Translations under genes and position numbers: made by a program
Part shown: piece after piece, positions 25,790 to 33,347 of the stretch
How positions within the stretch are numbered: position 1 is the first letter of the stretch
Layout: each line of letters opens with the position of its first letter
The notes under the pieces: generated by a model
The model's input: the letters and a program-made list of their open reading frames with translations, nothing else
Told to the model about the DNA's origin: nothing
The model's database searches: none
Origin: Peptoniphilus_A sp050943655
GTDB lineage: Bacteria > Bacillota > Clostridia > Tissierellales > Peptoniphilaceae
NCBI RefSeq assembly: GCF_050943655.1
Contig: NZ_JBMNPQ010000005.1
Span: forward strand, 1-39,157
Length of the DNA stretch: 39,157 nt
Reading direction: 5' to 3'

Positions 25790-25818
25790 ATTATATTTCA
25801 TAAAATTACTCTTGTCGA
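25790..25818 (-). promoter_or_regulatory. Predicted AEC transporter promoter
   Basis: On the minus strand TCGACA (25818-25813) and TATAAT (25795-25790) are 17 bp apart, leaving a leader of about 12 nt before the start codon. Confidence 0.55.
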
Positions 25819-25893
25819 GGGAGGTGTTTTCAAATAGAATAGATGATAGAAAGCAAAATATATTATTATATTAATAATTAATTAGGAGGAAAC

Positions 25894-26802
25894 ATGAAAA
25901 AATTTGTAGCAGTTTTAACTACATCGCTAGTTCTTCTTTCTGGCACATCTGTATTTGCTGGAGCGAAAGTTTCAAATCAAGATCTTATCTTCGATGGAGT
26001 TAAACAAGAAATTAAAGGTTATAACATTGGAGATAACAATTACTTTAAACTAAGAGACATTGCAGCACTACTTGACGGAACAAAGGCTGAGTTTGGCGTA
26101 GACTATGACGAAGAAAGACGCGCTGTAAAAATTGAAAGAGGCGGAGATTATACTAAAAAAGAAGACGACTTAAAGCTACTTTCTGATTCACTAACTGATC
26201 CAATTAAATCTAATCACAGAGTGCTCGTTGATGACTACGAAGTGAACTTCACATCATATACAATTGATGGTTACAATTATTTTAAATTAAGAGAGCTTGG
26301 AAGAGTAATTGGTTTTTATGTAGACTTTGACGAAGACAGCGGAAGTGTTATACTAAAATCCGAAAAGCTTGATCCAAAACCTATTGTGAATAATCAAATA
26401 ACTCTTCAAATCACAAGTTATGCAACAAGCTACAATGACACACACTATAAAACATCTGAAAAGCCAACTCTTACTATAGATGACTTTTTCAAAAATATTA
26501 ATTCAAATGTGCTTGGAGCAACAAATGGACAGGCATCTGCTAAACAAGAATATATTAAAGCAGATGGTGTAGTACTTGTAACTCCAAACATTCCAAAATA
26601 TGTTGGAAAGTTTAGCTACACTCCAAAAATTAGAATCACTCAAGGCGAAAATGTAAAAGTAATAGATTACGATGGAGAAATTGACATTTCAAAGGTTTTA
26701 TCTGATAATGGATTTGAACCAAATAATAAATTTGAAATCTCACTTGGATCATTAAATACTGACAACAGTTTTAATAATTATTCAAGTTTCGTTTATAATT
26801 AA
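25894..26802 (+). CDS. Secreted protein with tandem copper-amine-oxidase-N-like domains
   Basis: A 302-residue exported protein. Residues 1-22 form a signal peptide ending VFAG. Two similar segments follow, GYNIGDNNYFKLRDIAALL.....FGVDYDEERRAVKI (about 44-85) and SYTIDGYNYFKLRELGRVI.FYVDFDEDSGSVIL (about 128-163), matching the copper amine oxidase N-terminal-like (stalk) repeat found in many clostridial secreted proteins. No copper-oxidase catalytic domain is present. The C-terminal ~130 residues (from about 170) are unrecognised. No sorting signal or lipobox is seen. Start ATG with AGGAGG. Confidence 0.75.
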   Translation: MKKFVAVLTTSLVLLSGTSVFAGAKVSNQDLIFDGVKQEIKGYNIGDNNYFKLRDIAALLDGTKAEFGVDYDEERRAVKIERGGDYTKKEDDLKLLSDSLTDPIKSNHRVLVDDYEVNFTSYTIDGYNYFKLRELGRVIGFYVDFDEDSGSVILKSEKLDPKPIVNNQITLQITSYATSYNDTHYKTSEKPTLTIDDFFKNINSNVLGATNGQASAKQEYIKADGVVLVTPNIPKYVGKFSYTPKIRITQGENVKVIDYDGEIDISKVLSDNGFEPNNKFEISLGSLNTDNSFNNYSSFVYN

Positions 26803-26815
26803 AATTGGTTTTAAA

Positions 26816-26831
26816 TACCCCTATACGGGTA
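26816..26831 (+). promoter_or_regulatory. CsoR/CstR-like operator upstream of the DUF1858 gene
   Basis: TACCC (26816-26820) and GGGTA (26827-26831) form an inverted repeat over a 6-bp spacer with GC content unlike its AT-rich surroundings. This layout is typical of operators bound by CsoR/CstR/FrmR repressors sensing copper or persulfides. A TATAAT at 26794-26799 could be a -10 upstream of it; another at 26834-26839 is too close to the ribosome binding site. Confidence 0.5.
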
Positions 26832-26855
26832 ATTATAATGATAGGAGGTGTTAAG

Positions 26856-27065
26856 ATGGAAGTTAAAAAAGACATGCTTATAGGCGAGATACTTTCAAAA
26901 AAACCTGAATCAATTGGAACACTAATGAGTTTTGGAATGGGATGCATTATGTGCCCATCTTCTCAAATGGAATCACTTGAAGAAGCTGCAATGGTGCACG
27001 GAATCGACCCAGACGCTCTAATCACTGCACTAAACAGTGACAACAAGGAAAGTTCTGAAGCATAA
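26856..27065 (+). CDS. DUF1858 (hybrid-cluster-associated redox disulfide) protein
   Basis: A 69-residue protein of the DUF1858 family, small helical proteins with a conserved Cys-x2-Cys found in anaerobes next to hybrid-cluster or sulfur genes. The pair is Cys30 and Cys33 (GMGCIMCP). Start at ATG 26856, after AGGAGG at 26843-26848; a start 51 bases earlier would read through the promoter. It carries its own operator-like repeat and terminator, so it is probably a separately regulated single-gene unit. Biochemical role is unproven. Confidence 0.88.
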   Translation: MEVKKDMLIGEILSKKPESIGTLMSFGMGCIMCPSSQMESLEEAAMVHGIDPDALITALNSDNKESSEA

Positions 27066-27071
27066 TAGATA

Positions 27072-27098
27072 AAGGGAAGTTAGTGCTTCCCTTTTTTT
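27072..27098 (+). terminator. Terminator after the DUF1858 gene
   Basis: AAGGGAAG (27072-27079) pairs with CTTCCCTT (27086-27093) over a 6-nt loop, followed by a T-run. Confidence 0.92.
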
Positions 27099-27152
27099 AC
27101 ATATGAAAAAATTTACATTCATAAATATAAAACCAACCCAAGGAGTGTTTTA

Positions 27153-29159
27153 ATGAAAAAATATAAAAACTTAGTTATCGCAAGTGTCCTATCTGCCACT
27201 TTGATAAACCCAGCTCTTGCAGCTGCAAAAACTAATAATGCTACAGATAATGCCGAAGTCCAAACTATTTCTGAAGAAAGTGTAAAGGGAGAACTTCAAA
27301 ATATTAAAAAGACTTTTAACATATCCAATGACTATGAATTTTTTAATATTTCCCGCACACCTGTCGACAATATTACAGAAAATAAATTTTTAAAAGATCT
27401 CACTAAAAAAGCCTACATCACAAATTACGATTGGTCTGATGAAAAATTAGGCTCAGTTAATGTGAGCGTAAATTCTGATGGAGATTTAGTAAGCTACTCA
27501 AAAATTTATGGCAAAAACTTAGAAGATATGCCTCTAGAAAATAATGTATCAAAAAAAGATGCTGAAGATGCAGTTCTAAAAGTTTTAAACGGAGTAATAA
27601 ATAATTTTGACAAAAAATTTGTACTAACAGACTATTCTATTGACAGATATACAGGAGAGATGGTCTTCTCATACAACAGAAGCATGAACGGTGTCGTATT
27701 TGTCGATCAAGTTATGAATGTAACTTATTCTCCAAAGACAAATGAAATAGTATTTATTAGCACTGACTCAAGCTATGGCAACTCAATTTCTTTTGTAAAA
27801 GATTCAAACTTCAAAAAAGACGACAAAATTGGAATGGATAAAGCCAAAGAAACTCTTTTAAAGGAATCTCCACTTAGACTTTCTTATGTAGTTCGCGGCG
27901 ACAAATCACATAGAGTTTTCTATACAGAAATGCCAAATATAAATGCTCGTACAGGAGAAGTTGAAAAGAATAATAGAAGAAATATATATAGACCGATGTC
28001 CGAAGCAAAGGACGAAGCTAAACAGGCAAATGATCTAAGCCCTGCTGAAAAAGAAAAACTTCAAGGCATAAAAAACCTTGCTCCTCAATCTGAAGCTAAA
28101 AAAGTAGCTAAAGAAATAATTGGAGATGACTACAAGGTTAAGAGCTTTGGAACTTATACTCACAACAAAATGTACACTTATGACATCACACTTGTAAAAG
28201 ATGAGTTTCAAGCTGATGTAGTTTTAGATGCAAAAAATTTAGATCTAATTTCACTTTCTAATTTTGAAAGTTCTAAAAATACTAAAAAATTAGATGAAAA
28301 AGAACTTAAGAAAATTGCAGTTGAGCTAATCCGTGAATATACAAACACTAATGACCTAAACTTCAAAAAAATGGTTGTCACAATGTATGATGATTATGCA
28401 GAAGTATTTGTTCCAAGATATCTTTACACAAGACCTGTAATTAACGATGGAATTAGAGTTGAAATTAATTACGACAAAAACGTAAATTATTTCTCTAAAG
28501 ACTTCTCAAATGTTGAATTTGACAAGAGAAATGTCGACATGACTCCAGAAGAAGCCTCAGACATTTATTTTGCATCAAAAGATTTTGGACTAAAGTATCA
28601 AATGACTGACGAAGGACCAAAACTTTATTACGGCTCTATCAATTCAATAAATCCGCTAATTGGAAAAGATAAAATTCTAAGAGATATTTCTGGTGAAGTT
28701 ATAAACTTCAAAGAACAGATAAAATACGAAGACTTGGACAAAGCTAAAAACAAAGATGTTATTAATTATATGACTGATGCAGGCATAGGAATTATTAACA
28801 AAAACTTGCAAGACAAAGTAACTTATCTAGAATTTGTAAATTTATTAGATAGCTATGATTCTGAAGCTTCAAACTCACTTGGCGAAGCTTATGGAATTAA
28901 AGGCCTTGAAAAGATTAAAGACAAAAACATTGTAGAAAAAGATGCAGTCAAGGCAATTGTTTATTACAAGAACTTAAATAAATTTACTGAAGCAAAGAAA
29001 ATATTTAAAGAAGATATTTTTGAAAATCAAAAAGATTTAAAAGATTATGAAAATTATTATATCGTGGCAAAAGGATTTGATTTAATAGAAGACAAAATTG
29101 AACCTGATAAAGAAATGACTCTTGAAGAAATTTTGTATTTAATTAATAGAACAATGTAA
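27153..29159 (+). CDS. Secreted YcdB/YcdC-like protein with degenerate SLH-like tail
   Basis: A 668-residue exported protein. A signal peptide (1-23, ending ALAA) precedes a long body resembling clostridial YcdB/YcdC-domain (DUF4901) proteins: repeated PepSY-like units, including NNVSKKDAEDAVLKVL...YTGEMVFSYNRSMNGVVF and later LSPAEKEKLQGIKNLAPQSEAKKVAKEII. The last ~130 residues show degenerate SLH-type units (INYMTDAGIGIINKNLQDKVTYLEFVNLL), which in intact form bind secondary cell-wall polymer. No catalytic residues are recognised. Start ATG with AAGGAG seven bases upstream. The function is unknown; a cell-surface structural or protease-inhibitory role is possible. Confidence 0.65.
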   Translation: MKKYKNLVIASVLSATLINPALAAAKTNNATDNAEVQTISEESVKGELQNIKKTFNISNDYEFFNISRTPVDNITENKFLKDLTKKAYITNYDWSDEKLGSVNVSVNSDGDLVSYSKIYGKNLEDMPLENNVSKKDAEDAVLKVLNGVINNFDKKFVLTDYSIDRYTGEMVFSYNRSMNGVVFVDQVMNVTYSPKTNEIVFISTDSSYGNSISFVKDSNFKKDDKIGMDKAKETLLKESPLRLSYVVRGDKSHRVFYTEMPNINARTGEVEKNNRRNIYRPMSEAKDEAKQANDLSPAEKEKLQGIKNLAPQSEAKKVAKEIIGDDYKVKSFGTYTHNKMYTYDITLVKDEFQADVVLDAKNLDLISLSNFESSKNTKKLDEKELKKIAVELIREYTNTNDLNFKKMVVTMYDDYAEVFVPRYLYTRPVINDGIRVEINYDKNVNYFSKDFSNVEFDKRNVDMTPEEASDIYFASKDFGLKYQMTDEGPKLYYGSINSINPLIGKDKILRDISGEVINFKEQIKYEDLDKAKNKDVINYMTDAGIGIINKNLQDKVTYLEFVNLLDSYDSEASNSLGEAYGIKGLEKIKDKNIVEKDAVKAIVYYKNLNKFTEAKKIFKEDIFENQKDLKDYENYYIVAKGFDLIEDKIEPDKEMTLEEILYLINRTM

Positions 29160-29185
29160 TCAGTTATATTGTAATCTTTTTGTTG

Positions 29186-29214
29186 TTGAATCTCGTGCTT
29201 TTCTGATGTATATT
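29186..29214 (+). promoter_or_regulatory. Predicted promoter of the deacetylase gene
   Basis: A -35 TTGAAT (29186-29191) and a -10 TATATT (29209-29214) are 17 bp apart in the 73-bp gap between the secreted-protein gene and the deacetylase start. Confidence 0.55.
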
Positions 29215-29232
29215 ACCTAGTGGAGGATTTGT

Positions 29233-30267
29233 ATGCACGAAACAGATAAAGATTTAAACAATATCAGTCGGAACATGGAAAGGCGAAAAGAACAAAGAAG
29301 AAGGCGAGCAAGAAAGATTAAGAGGAGACGTCAGATTATCTCTATATCGCTACTTGTACTCATAATAATTCTTATTTTTTCAAAGCTCAGCTCATGTTCT
29401 AAGAAAAAAAATATGACTCATTCCCCTGCTCTTATGTGGTACTACTCAAACGCCACTCACAAGAGAAGGCCCTATAGATTATTTTATGGAGCAGATGAAC
29501 TTTCAAACCAAGTGTTGGAACCAATAAGAAAATTTGAAGATGAATTTATCGTAAGTGGGTCCAATCACTTAAAGAAAGTTGATAAATTTGCCTACGATAC
29601 TGAAGAGATTTCTCATTTTATAGAGACAGACTCTAATGACCTTGACAAAAAAATTGTATTTTTAACTTTTGATGACGGTCCAAATTTAAAAATTACTCCT
29701 CAAATTTTAGATACACTAAAAAGAGAGGATGCACGCGCAACATTTTTCTTAGTAGGAAGCTCAATTAACGAGACTCACAAAGATGTTGTTAGAGAAATTC
29801 TTGCAAATGGAAACTCCATTGCGACTCACTCCTTCTCTCACGATTATTCTTATCTCTATCCTGAGAGGACAGTAAATCCTGATAGAGTCCTTGATGAGAT
29901 AAATAAATCAAATGAGAGACTAAGAGAAATACTTGGAGATAGTTTCCACTCAGGCGTATTTAGATACCCTGGCGGCAAGATGTCGTGGAACAATGTGGAA
30001 GCGTCTGATGAGCTACTTGCAAAAAATGGAATTCATTGGATTGACTGGAACACTCTAACTGGTGATGCTCAAAGAAAATCCGACAGACCTACAACGCCAG
30101 CTGGTCAAGTTGAATATATAAATAAAACTTTGCACAAAAATAAAAAGACAAATATTGCTGTAGTTCTTTCGCACGATGCGAACAACAAACAGCTAACTGC
30201 AGATGCACTTTCATCTGTCATAAAATATTTTAGAGACAACGGATATGAATTTGGAATTTTAAAATAA
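29233..30267 (+). CDS. Membrane-anchored polysaccharide deacetylase (PgdA-like)
   Basis: A 344-residue carbohydrate esterase family 4 (NodB) enzyme, probably removing acetyl groups from peptidoglycan GlcNAc, which gives lysozyme resistance. The N-terminus is strongly basic (RRKEQRRRRARKIKRRRQ), followed by a membrane anchor at 35-55. The catalytic motifs are TFDDGP (Asp147, Asp148), the metal-binding H(x)3H as His199 and His203 in HSFSHD, FRYPGG (Arg244) and LSHD near residue 314. Start ATG with GGAGGA. Substrate as peptidoglycan is inferred from family and topology. Confidence 0.92.
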   Translation: MHETDKDLNNISRNMERRKEQRRRRARKIKRRRQIISISLLVLIIILIFSKLSSCSKKKNMTHSPALMWYYSNATHKRRPYRLFYGADELSNQVLEPIRKFEDEFIVSGSNHLKKVDKFAYDTEEISHFIETDSNDLDKKIVFLTFDDGPNLKITPQILDTLKREDARATFFLVGSSINETHKDVVREILANGNSIATHSFSHDYSYLYPERTVNPDRVLDEINKSNERLREILGDSFHSGVFRYPGGKMSWNNVEASDELLAKNGIHWIDWNTLTGDAQRKSDRPTTPAGQVEYINKTLHKNKKTNIAVVLSHDANNKQLTADALSSVIKYFRDNGYEFGILK

Positions 30268-30272
30268 TTTAA

Positions 30273-30302
30273 AGCCTCATAAGATAACTTATGAGGCTCT
30301 TT
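30273..30302 (+). terminator. Terminator after the deacetylase gene
   Basis: A perfect 11-bp stem AGCCTCATAAG (30273-30283) with CTTATGAGGCT (30288-30298), loop ATAA and a CTTTT tail. It lies between the convergent deacetylase and mntP genes and may also act weakly on the minus strand. Confidence 0.9.
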
Positions 30303-30310
30303 TCATGCAA

Positions 30311-30874
30311 TTATGCAATTATTCCCAAATGTTCAAATAGTATTTTCGTTCCCAAAAATATAAGTACGAGTCCACCGGCAATTTGTGCCTTGTCCTTAAA
30401 TTTAATTCCAAAGCTCCTGCCAATTTTTACTCCAATTAGTGAGATAAAGAATGTAATTATACCAATAGTTGCTGATCCGTAATAAATATTTTTGTCTAGG
30501 AAGGCAAAAGAAATTCCAACGGCAAGTGCATCGATTGAAGTTGCAATTGATAACATAAATAGACTCTTAAAGTCCATCACTCCGCTGTCGATGTCACAAG
30601 TTTTATCTCGCGACTCCCTAATCATGTTTACGCCAATTAAAACCAAAAGCACAAAAGCAATCCAATGATCAATTGCCTTTAAGCTCTCGGCAAAAGTCTC
30701 TGCCAGTTTATAACCAATAAATGGCATTAGAGCTTGAAAAAATCCAAAGAAGAGCGCTACGATTATACCGTTTTTAATAAAATTTTTCTTAATAGAAAGT
30801 CCTTTGCAAATCGCTGCAGCAAATGCATCCATTGCAAGACCAACACCTAACAAACTATATTCTGCTATTTCCAA
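30311..30874 (-). CDS. mntP: MntP-family manganese efflux pump
   Basis: A 187-residue six-helix membrane protein that exports Mn(II). The internal repeat motif is present twice: LAMDAFAAAICKG near residue 14 and SIDALAVGISFAFL near 112, each carrying the metal-liganding Asp. Length is that of the family. The start is a TTG with GGTGA four bases upstream. No yybP-ykoY riboswitch lies in its leader; a -10 TATAAT with a weak -35 lies about 55 bp upstream. Confidence 0.93.
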   Translation of the reverse strand: MEIAEYSLLGVGLAMDAFAAAICKGLSIKKNFIKNGIIVALFFGFFQALMPFIGYKLAETFAESLKAIDHWIAFVLLVLIGVNMIRESRDKTCDIDSGVMDFKSLFMLSIATSIDALAVGISFAFLDKNIYYGSATIGIITFFISLIGVKIGRSFGIKFKDKAQIAGGLVLIFLGTKILFEHLGIIA

Positions 30875-30983
30875 AAAATCACCACTTAAATTAAAATTAG
30901 ACTAGGCATATAATTATACAACAAGTTTTCTATAATTAAAACTTTTACAGTAATATTTTTAAGAATTTATCAAGTATAGTATT

Positions 30984-31020
30984 AAAAAAAAGTCTAATCC
31001 ACAATAATATGAATTAGACT
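30984..31020 (-). terminator. Terminator after folD
   Basis: On the minus strand AGTCTAAT (31020-31013) pairs with ATTAGACT (30998-30991) over a 14-nt loop, followed by a T-run (30990-30984). It is 34 bp past the folD stop and closes the glyA-agcS-folD operon. Confidence 0.9.
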
Positions 31021-31053
31021 CTTTAAATATTTTTATTTCACTAAAAGGTTTTA

Positions 31054-31884
31054 TTATAAATAATAATTTATAACATTTTCTAGAAGTAGTAGGTTCGTAA
31101 TGCTTCCAATTCCACCTGGCACTGGTGAGAAGGCTTTTATTTTTCCATCGACAGACTCTTCGTCGAGATCTCCTCTAAATTTCCCCTCACTATTTTTTGA
31201 AGTGCCAATGTCTATTACTGTGGCATCTTCGTTAAAGTAAGTTTCATCTAAAAATTCTGCCTTGCCCACTGCTGAAAAAATTATATCTGCGTTCTTTGTG
31301 TGTTTTCTTAAATCCTTTGTGCCAATGTGACAAATTGTAACTGTCGCAAGTTCTTTTAATAGTATCATGGCAAGTGGCTTTCCCACAACATTTGAGTGAT
31401 TTATTATTACAGTCTCTTTGCCCTTTAAATCATATCCATAATGTTTTAAGAGCTCAAAGCTTGCCTTTGGTGCAAGCGGAATAAATCCATCAATGTCTCC
31501 TGCATAAACTTTTGCCATGTTTAATGGGCTCATGCAGTCAATGTCTTTTTTGGGATCAAGAGCAAGTGAAATTTTTTCTTCATCAAATTTTTCTGGAAGA
31601 GGTCTAAAGATTAATATACCTCCAACTTTTTCGTCTTCATTTAGCTCTTTTATTTTTCCCAAGATTTTATCTTCTGATACATCTAAGCTGTAGGAATTTA
31701 CATCTACACTGATACCTAGTTTTTCAGAAGTTTTCTTGATTCCTCTTTCATAAGCAGAGCTTCCTGGATCTTCGCCAATTCTTATAATTGAAATCACTGG
31801 GGAGAAACCAATTTTTTTAATTTTTTCTTTTAAATCTAAAGTCTTTTTTTCTACATAATCTTTTGCGTAGAGAATCTTAGTCAT
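31054..31884 (-). CDS. folD: FolD-like methylene-THF dehydrogenase, cyclohydrolase residues missing
   Basis: A 276-residue protein (start ATG 31884, overlapping the agcS stop by 8 bp) clearly of the FolD fold, which normally oxidises 5,10-methylene-THF and hydrolyses the product to 10-formyl-THF. Conserved features are Tyr45 in SSAYERGI, KKDIDC (Asp116) and a C-terminal PVPGGIG. Key residues differ: the catalytic Lys four positions after the Tyr is Ile49; the Gln of the VQLPLP loop is Phe93 (ILIFRPLP); the cofactor GxSxxVGxP loop is NHSNVVGKP; GGVGPMT is GGIGSIT; and CTPxG is LAPKA. The Lys and Gln are essential for cyclohydrolase in bifunctional enzymes and are changed in the monofunctional yeast dehydrogenase, so a dehydrogenase-only role is likely. 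No separate cyclohydrolase gene is in the window. Confidence 0.85.
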   Translation of the reverse strand: MTKILYAKDYVEKKTLDLKEKIKKIGFSPVISIIRIGEDPGSSAYERGIKKTSEKLGISVDVNSYSLDVSEDKILGKIKELNEDEKVGGILIFRPLPEKFDEEKISLALDPKKDIDCMSPLNMAKVYAGDIDGFIPLAPKASFELLKHYGYDLKGKETVIINHSNVVGKPLAMILLKELATVTICHIGTKDLRKHTKNADIIFSAVGKAEFLDETYFNEDATVIDIGTSKNSEGKFRGDLDEESVDGKIKAFSPVPGGIGSITNLLLLENVINYYL

Positions 31885-33334
31885 TTTCATCCTCTTTTAT
31901 ATTATTTTTCCAAACATCTGATACATCTTTAAGTCCCAATTTATCTGGGTCAAATGTTGGAGTTTTTCCTAATTTTTCTTGTTCTTCATAATCTTTATAA
32001 ATTTTTACAGCTTTATTTCCTATTAAGATTAAAGTGAATACATTTATCCACGCCATTAGTCCGTGAGCCATATCTCCCATATCCCACACTGTGTTTACAG
32101 ATGAGATACTTCCCAAGAATACGGAGATGACAAAGACTACTTTTAAAATTGTAATAGGAAGTTTCTTTTCGCCAACTAAAAATATTAAATCACTTTCGGC
32201 ATATAAATAGTATGCAAGTAAGGCAACTGATGAGAAGCACAAAACAGATATTGCAATAAAGGCCTCTCCAATTCCTGGAAAGACAGTGTTTACTGCATTT
32301 ATTACATAGGCATTTCCATATTCAACGCATGGCAAATGTTCAACGATTGTGTTTCCAAGTTTATCTACAACATTGTATGAATCTGTAATAATTATCATGA
32401 CAGCTGATGTTGTACACACGAAGAAAGTTCCCATGAATACAGAAAGTGCTCCGATAAAACCTTGTGTCACTGGGTGCTTTACTTCTGCCGTTGCTGATGT
32501 GATTGCAGAAGAACCAACTCCTACTTCGTTTGCAAATACTCCTCTTTTGATACCCCAGCTAACTGCTTGACCCATTATACCGCCAAACACTGCGTCAGCA
32601 CCAAAAGCTGATTTAAATATTAATGCGATTGCAGATCCAAATTTATCAAAATTAAAAATTATAACTACAATGGACATTAAAAAGTAAAGTATTGCCATAA
32701 TAGGTGAAACTCTTTGCGCCACATTGCCAATTCTTTTTAATCCACCTATGATTATTATACCAAATACAATACTAAATACAGCACCAACTACTACCATATC
32801 TACGCCAAAAGCTAAATTAATTCCCTTGGCAATGTTATATGTTTGCACTCCAGGCATTAGAAGTGTTACTGCAAAAACTCCAACTACTGAATAGAAAAGT
32901 GCAAAGGCGCGTCCTACTTTTTTATTGTCAAAGCCCCTTTCCATGTAGTAAGATGGGCCACCTCTAAACTCGCCATTTACTTCAAGTTTATAAGTTTGTG
33001 ACATTATACCTTCAATCATGGCAATTGGTGAACCAACTATGGCAAGAACCCAAAGCCAAAATATAGCTCCCGGCCCACCAAAGTGAATACCTGTTGCCAT
33101 TCCCGCAATATTTCCAACTCCAACAGTTCTTGCTGCTGTTAGTACAAAGGACTGCAACTGGTTAAGTCCCTTATCTGAGTCGGATTTTTCTTTGCTAGAA
33201 TGAATCATAGTCTTCATCTTTCTTATTTGTGGAAACTTCATTCTAATTGAAAAGTATAGGCCACTAATTAAAACTAGAAGCACCAAGGGCATGGACCAAA
33301 CCATGCCATTTAATTTGCTAATAAGTTCTGCCAT
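31877..33334 (-). CDS. AGCS-family Na+(or H+):alanine/glycine symporter
   Basis: A 485-residue transporter of the alanine or glycine:cation symporter family, with about 11 membrane helices. The signature GVGNIAGMATGIHFGGPGAIFWLW lies near residue 75, and KRGVFANEVGVGSSAIT near 260 is the second conserved block. Substrates in this family are glycine and L- or D-alanine. Start at ATG 33334, five bases after GGTGA; a GTG at 33346 is less well placed. It follows glyA by 13 bp and overlaps folD by 8 bp, so it probably supplies the amino acid used by those enzymes. Confidence 0.92.
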   Translation of the reverse strand: MAELISKLNGMVWSMPLVLLVLISGLYFSIRMKFPQIRKMKTMIHSSKEKSDSDKGLNQLQSFVLTAARTVGVGNIAGMATGIHFGGPGAIFWLWVLAIVGSPIAMIEGIMSQTYKLEVNGEFRGGPSYYMERGFDNKKVGRAFALFYSVVGVFAVTLLMPGVQTYNIAKGINLAFGVDMVVVGAVFSIVFGIIIIGGLKRIGNVAQRVSPIMAILYFLMSIVVIIFNFDKFGSAIALIFKSAFGADAVFGGIMGQAVSWGIKRGVFANEVGVGSSAITSATAEVKHPVTQGFIGALSVFMGTFFVCTTSAVMIIITDSYNVVDKLGNTIVEHLPCVEYGNAYVINAVNTVFPGIGEAFIAISVLCFSSVALLAYYLYAESDLIFLVGEKKLPITILKVVFVISVFLGSISSVNTVWDMGDMAHGLMAWINVFTLILIGNKAVKIYKDYEEQEKLGKTPTFDPDKLGLKDVSDVWKNNIKEDEND

Positions 33335-33347
33335 AAAATCACCCACA

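Noticed and set aside
30875..31053. yybP-ykoY manganese riboswitch before mntP
   Set aside because: No conserved yybP-ykoY loops are present; the region holds an AT-rich promoter and the folD terminator.
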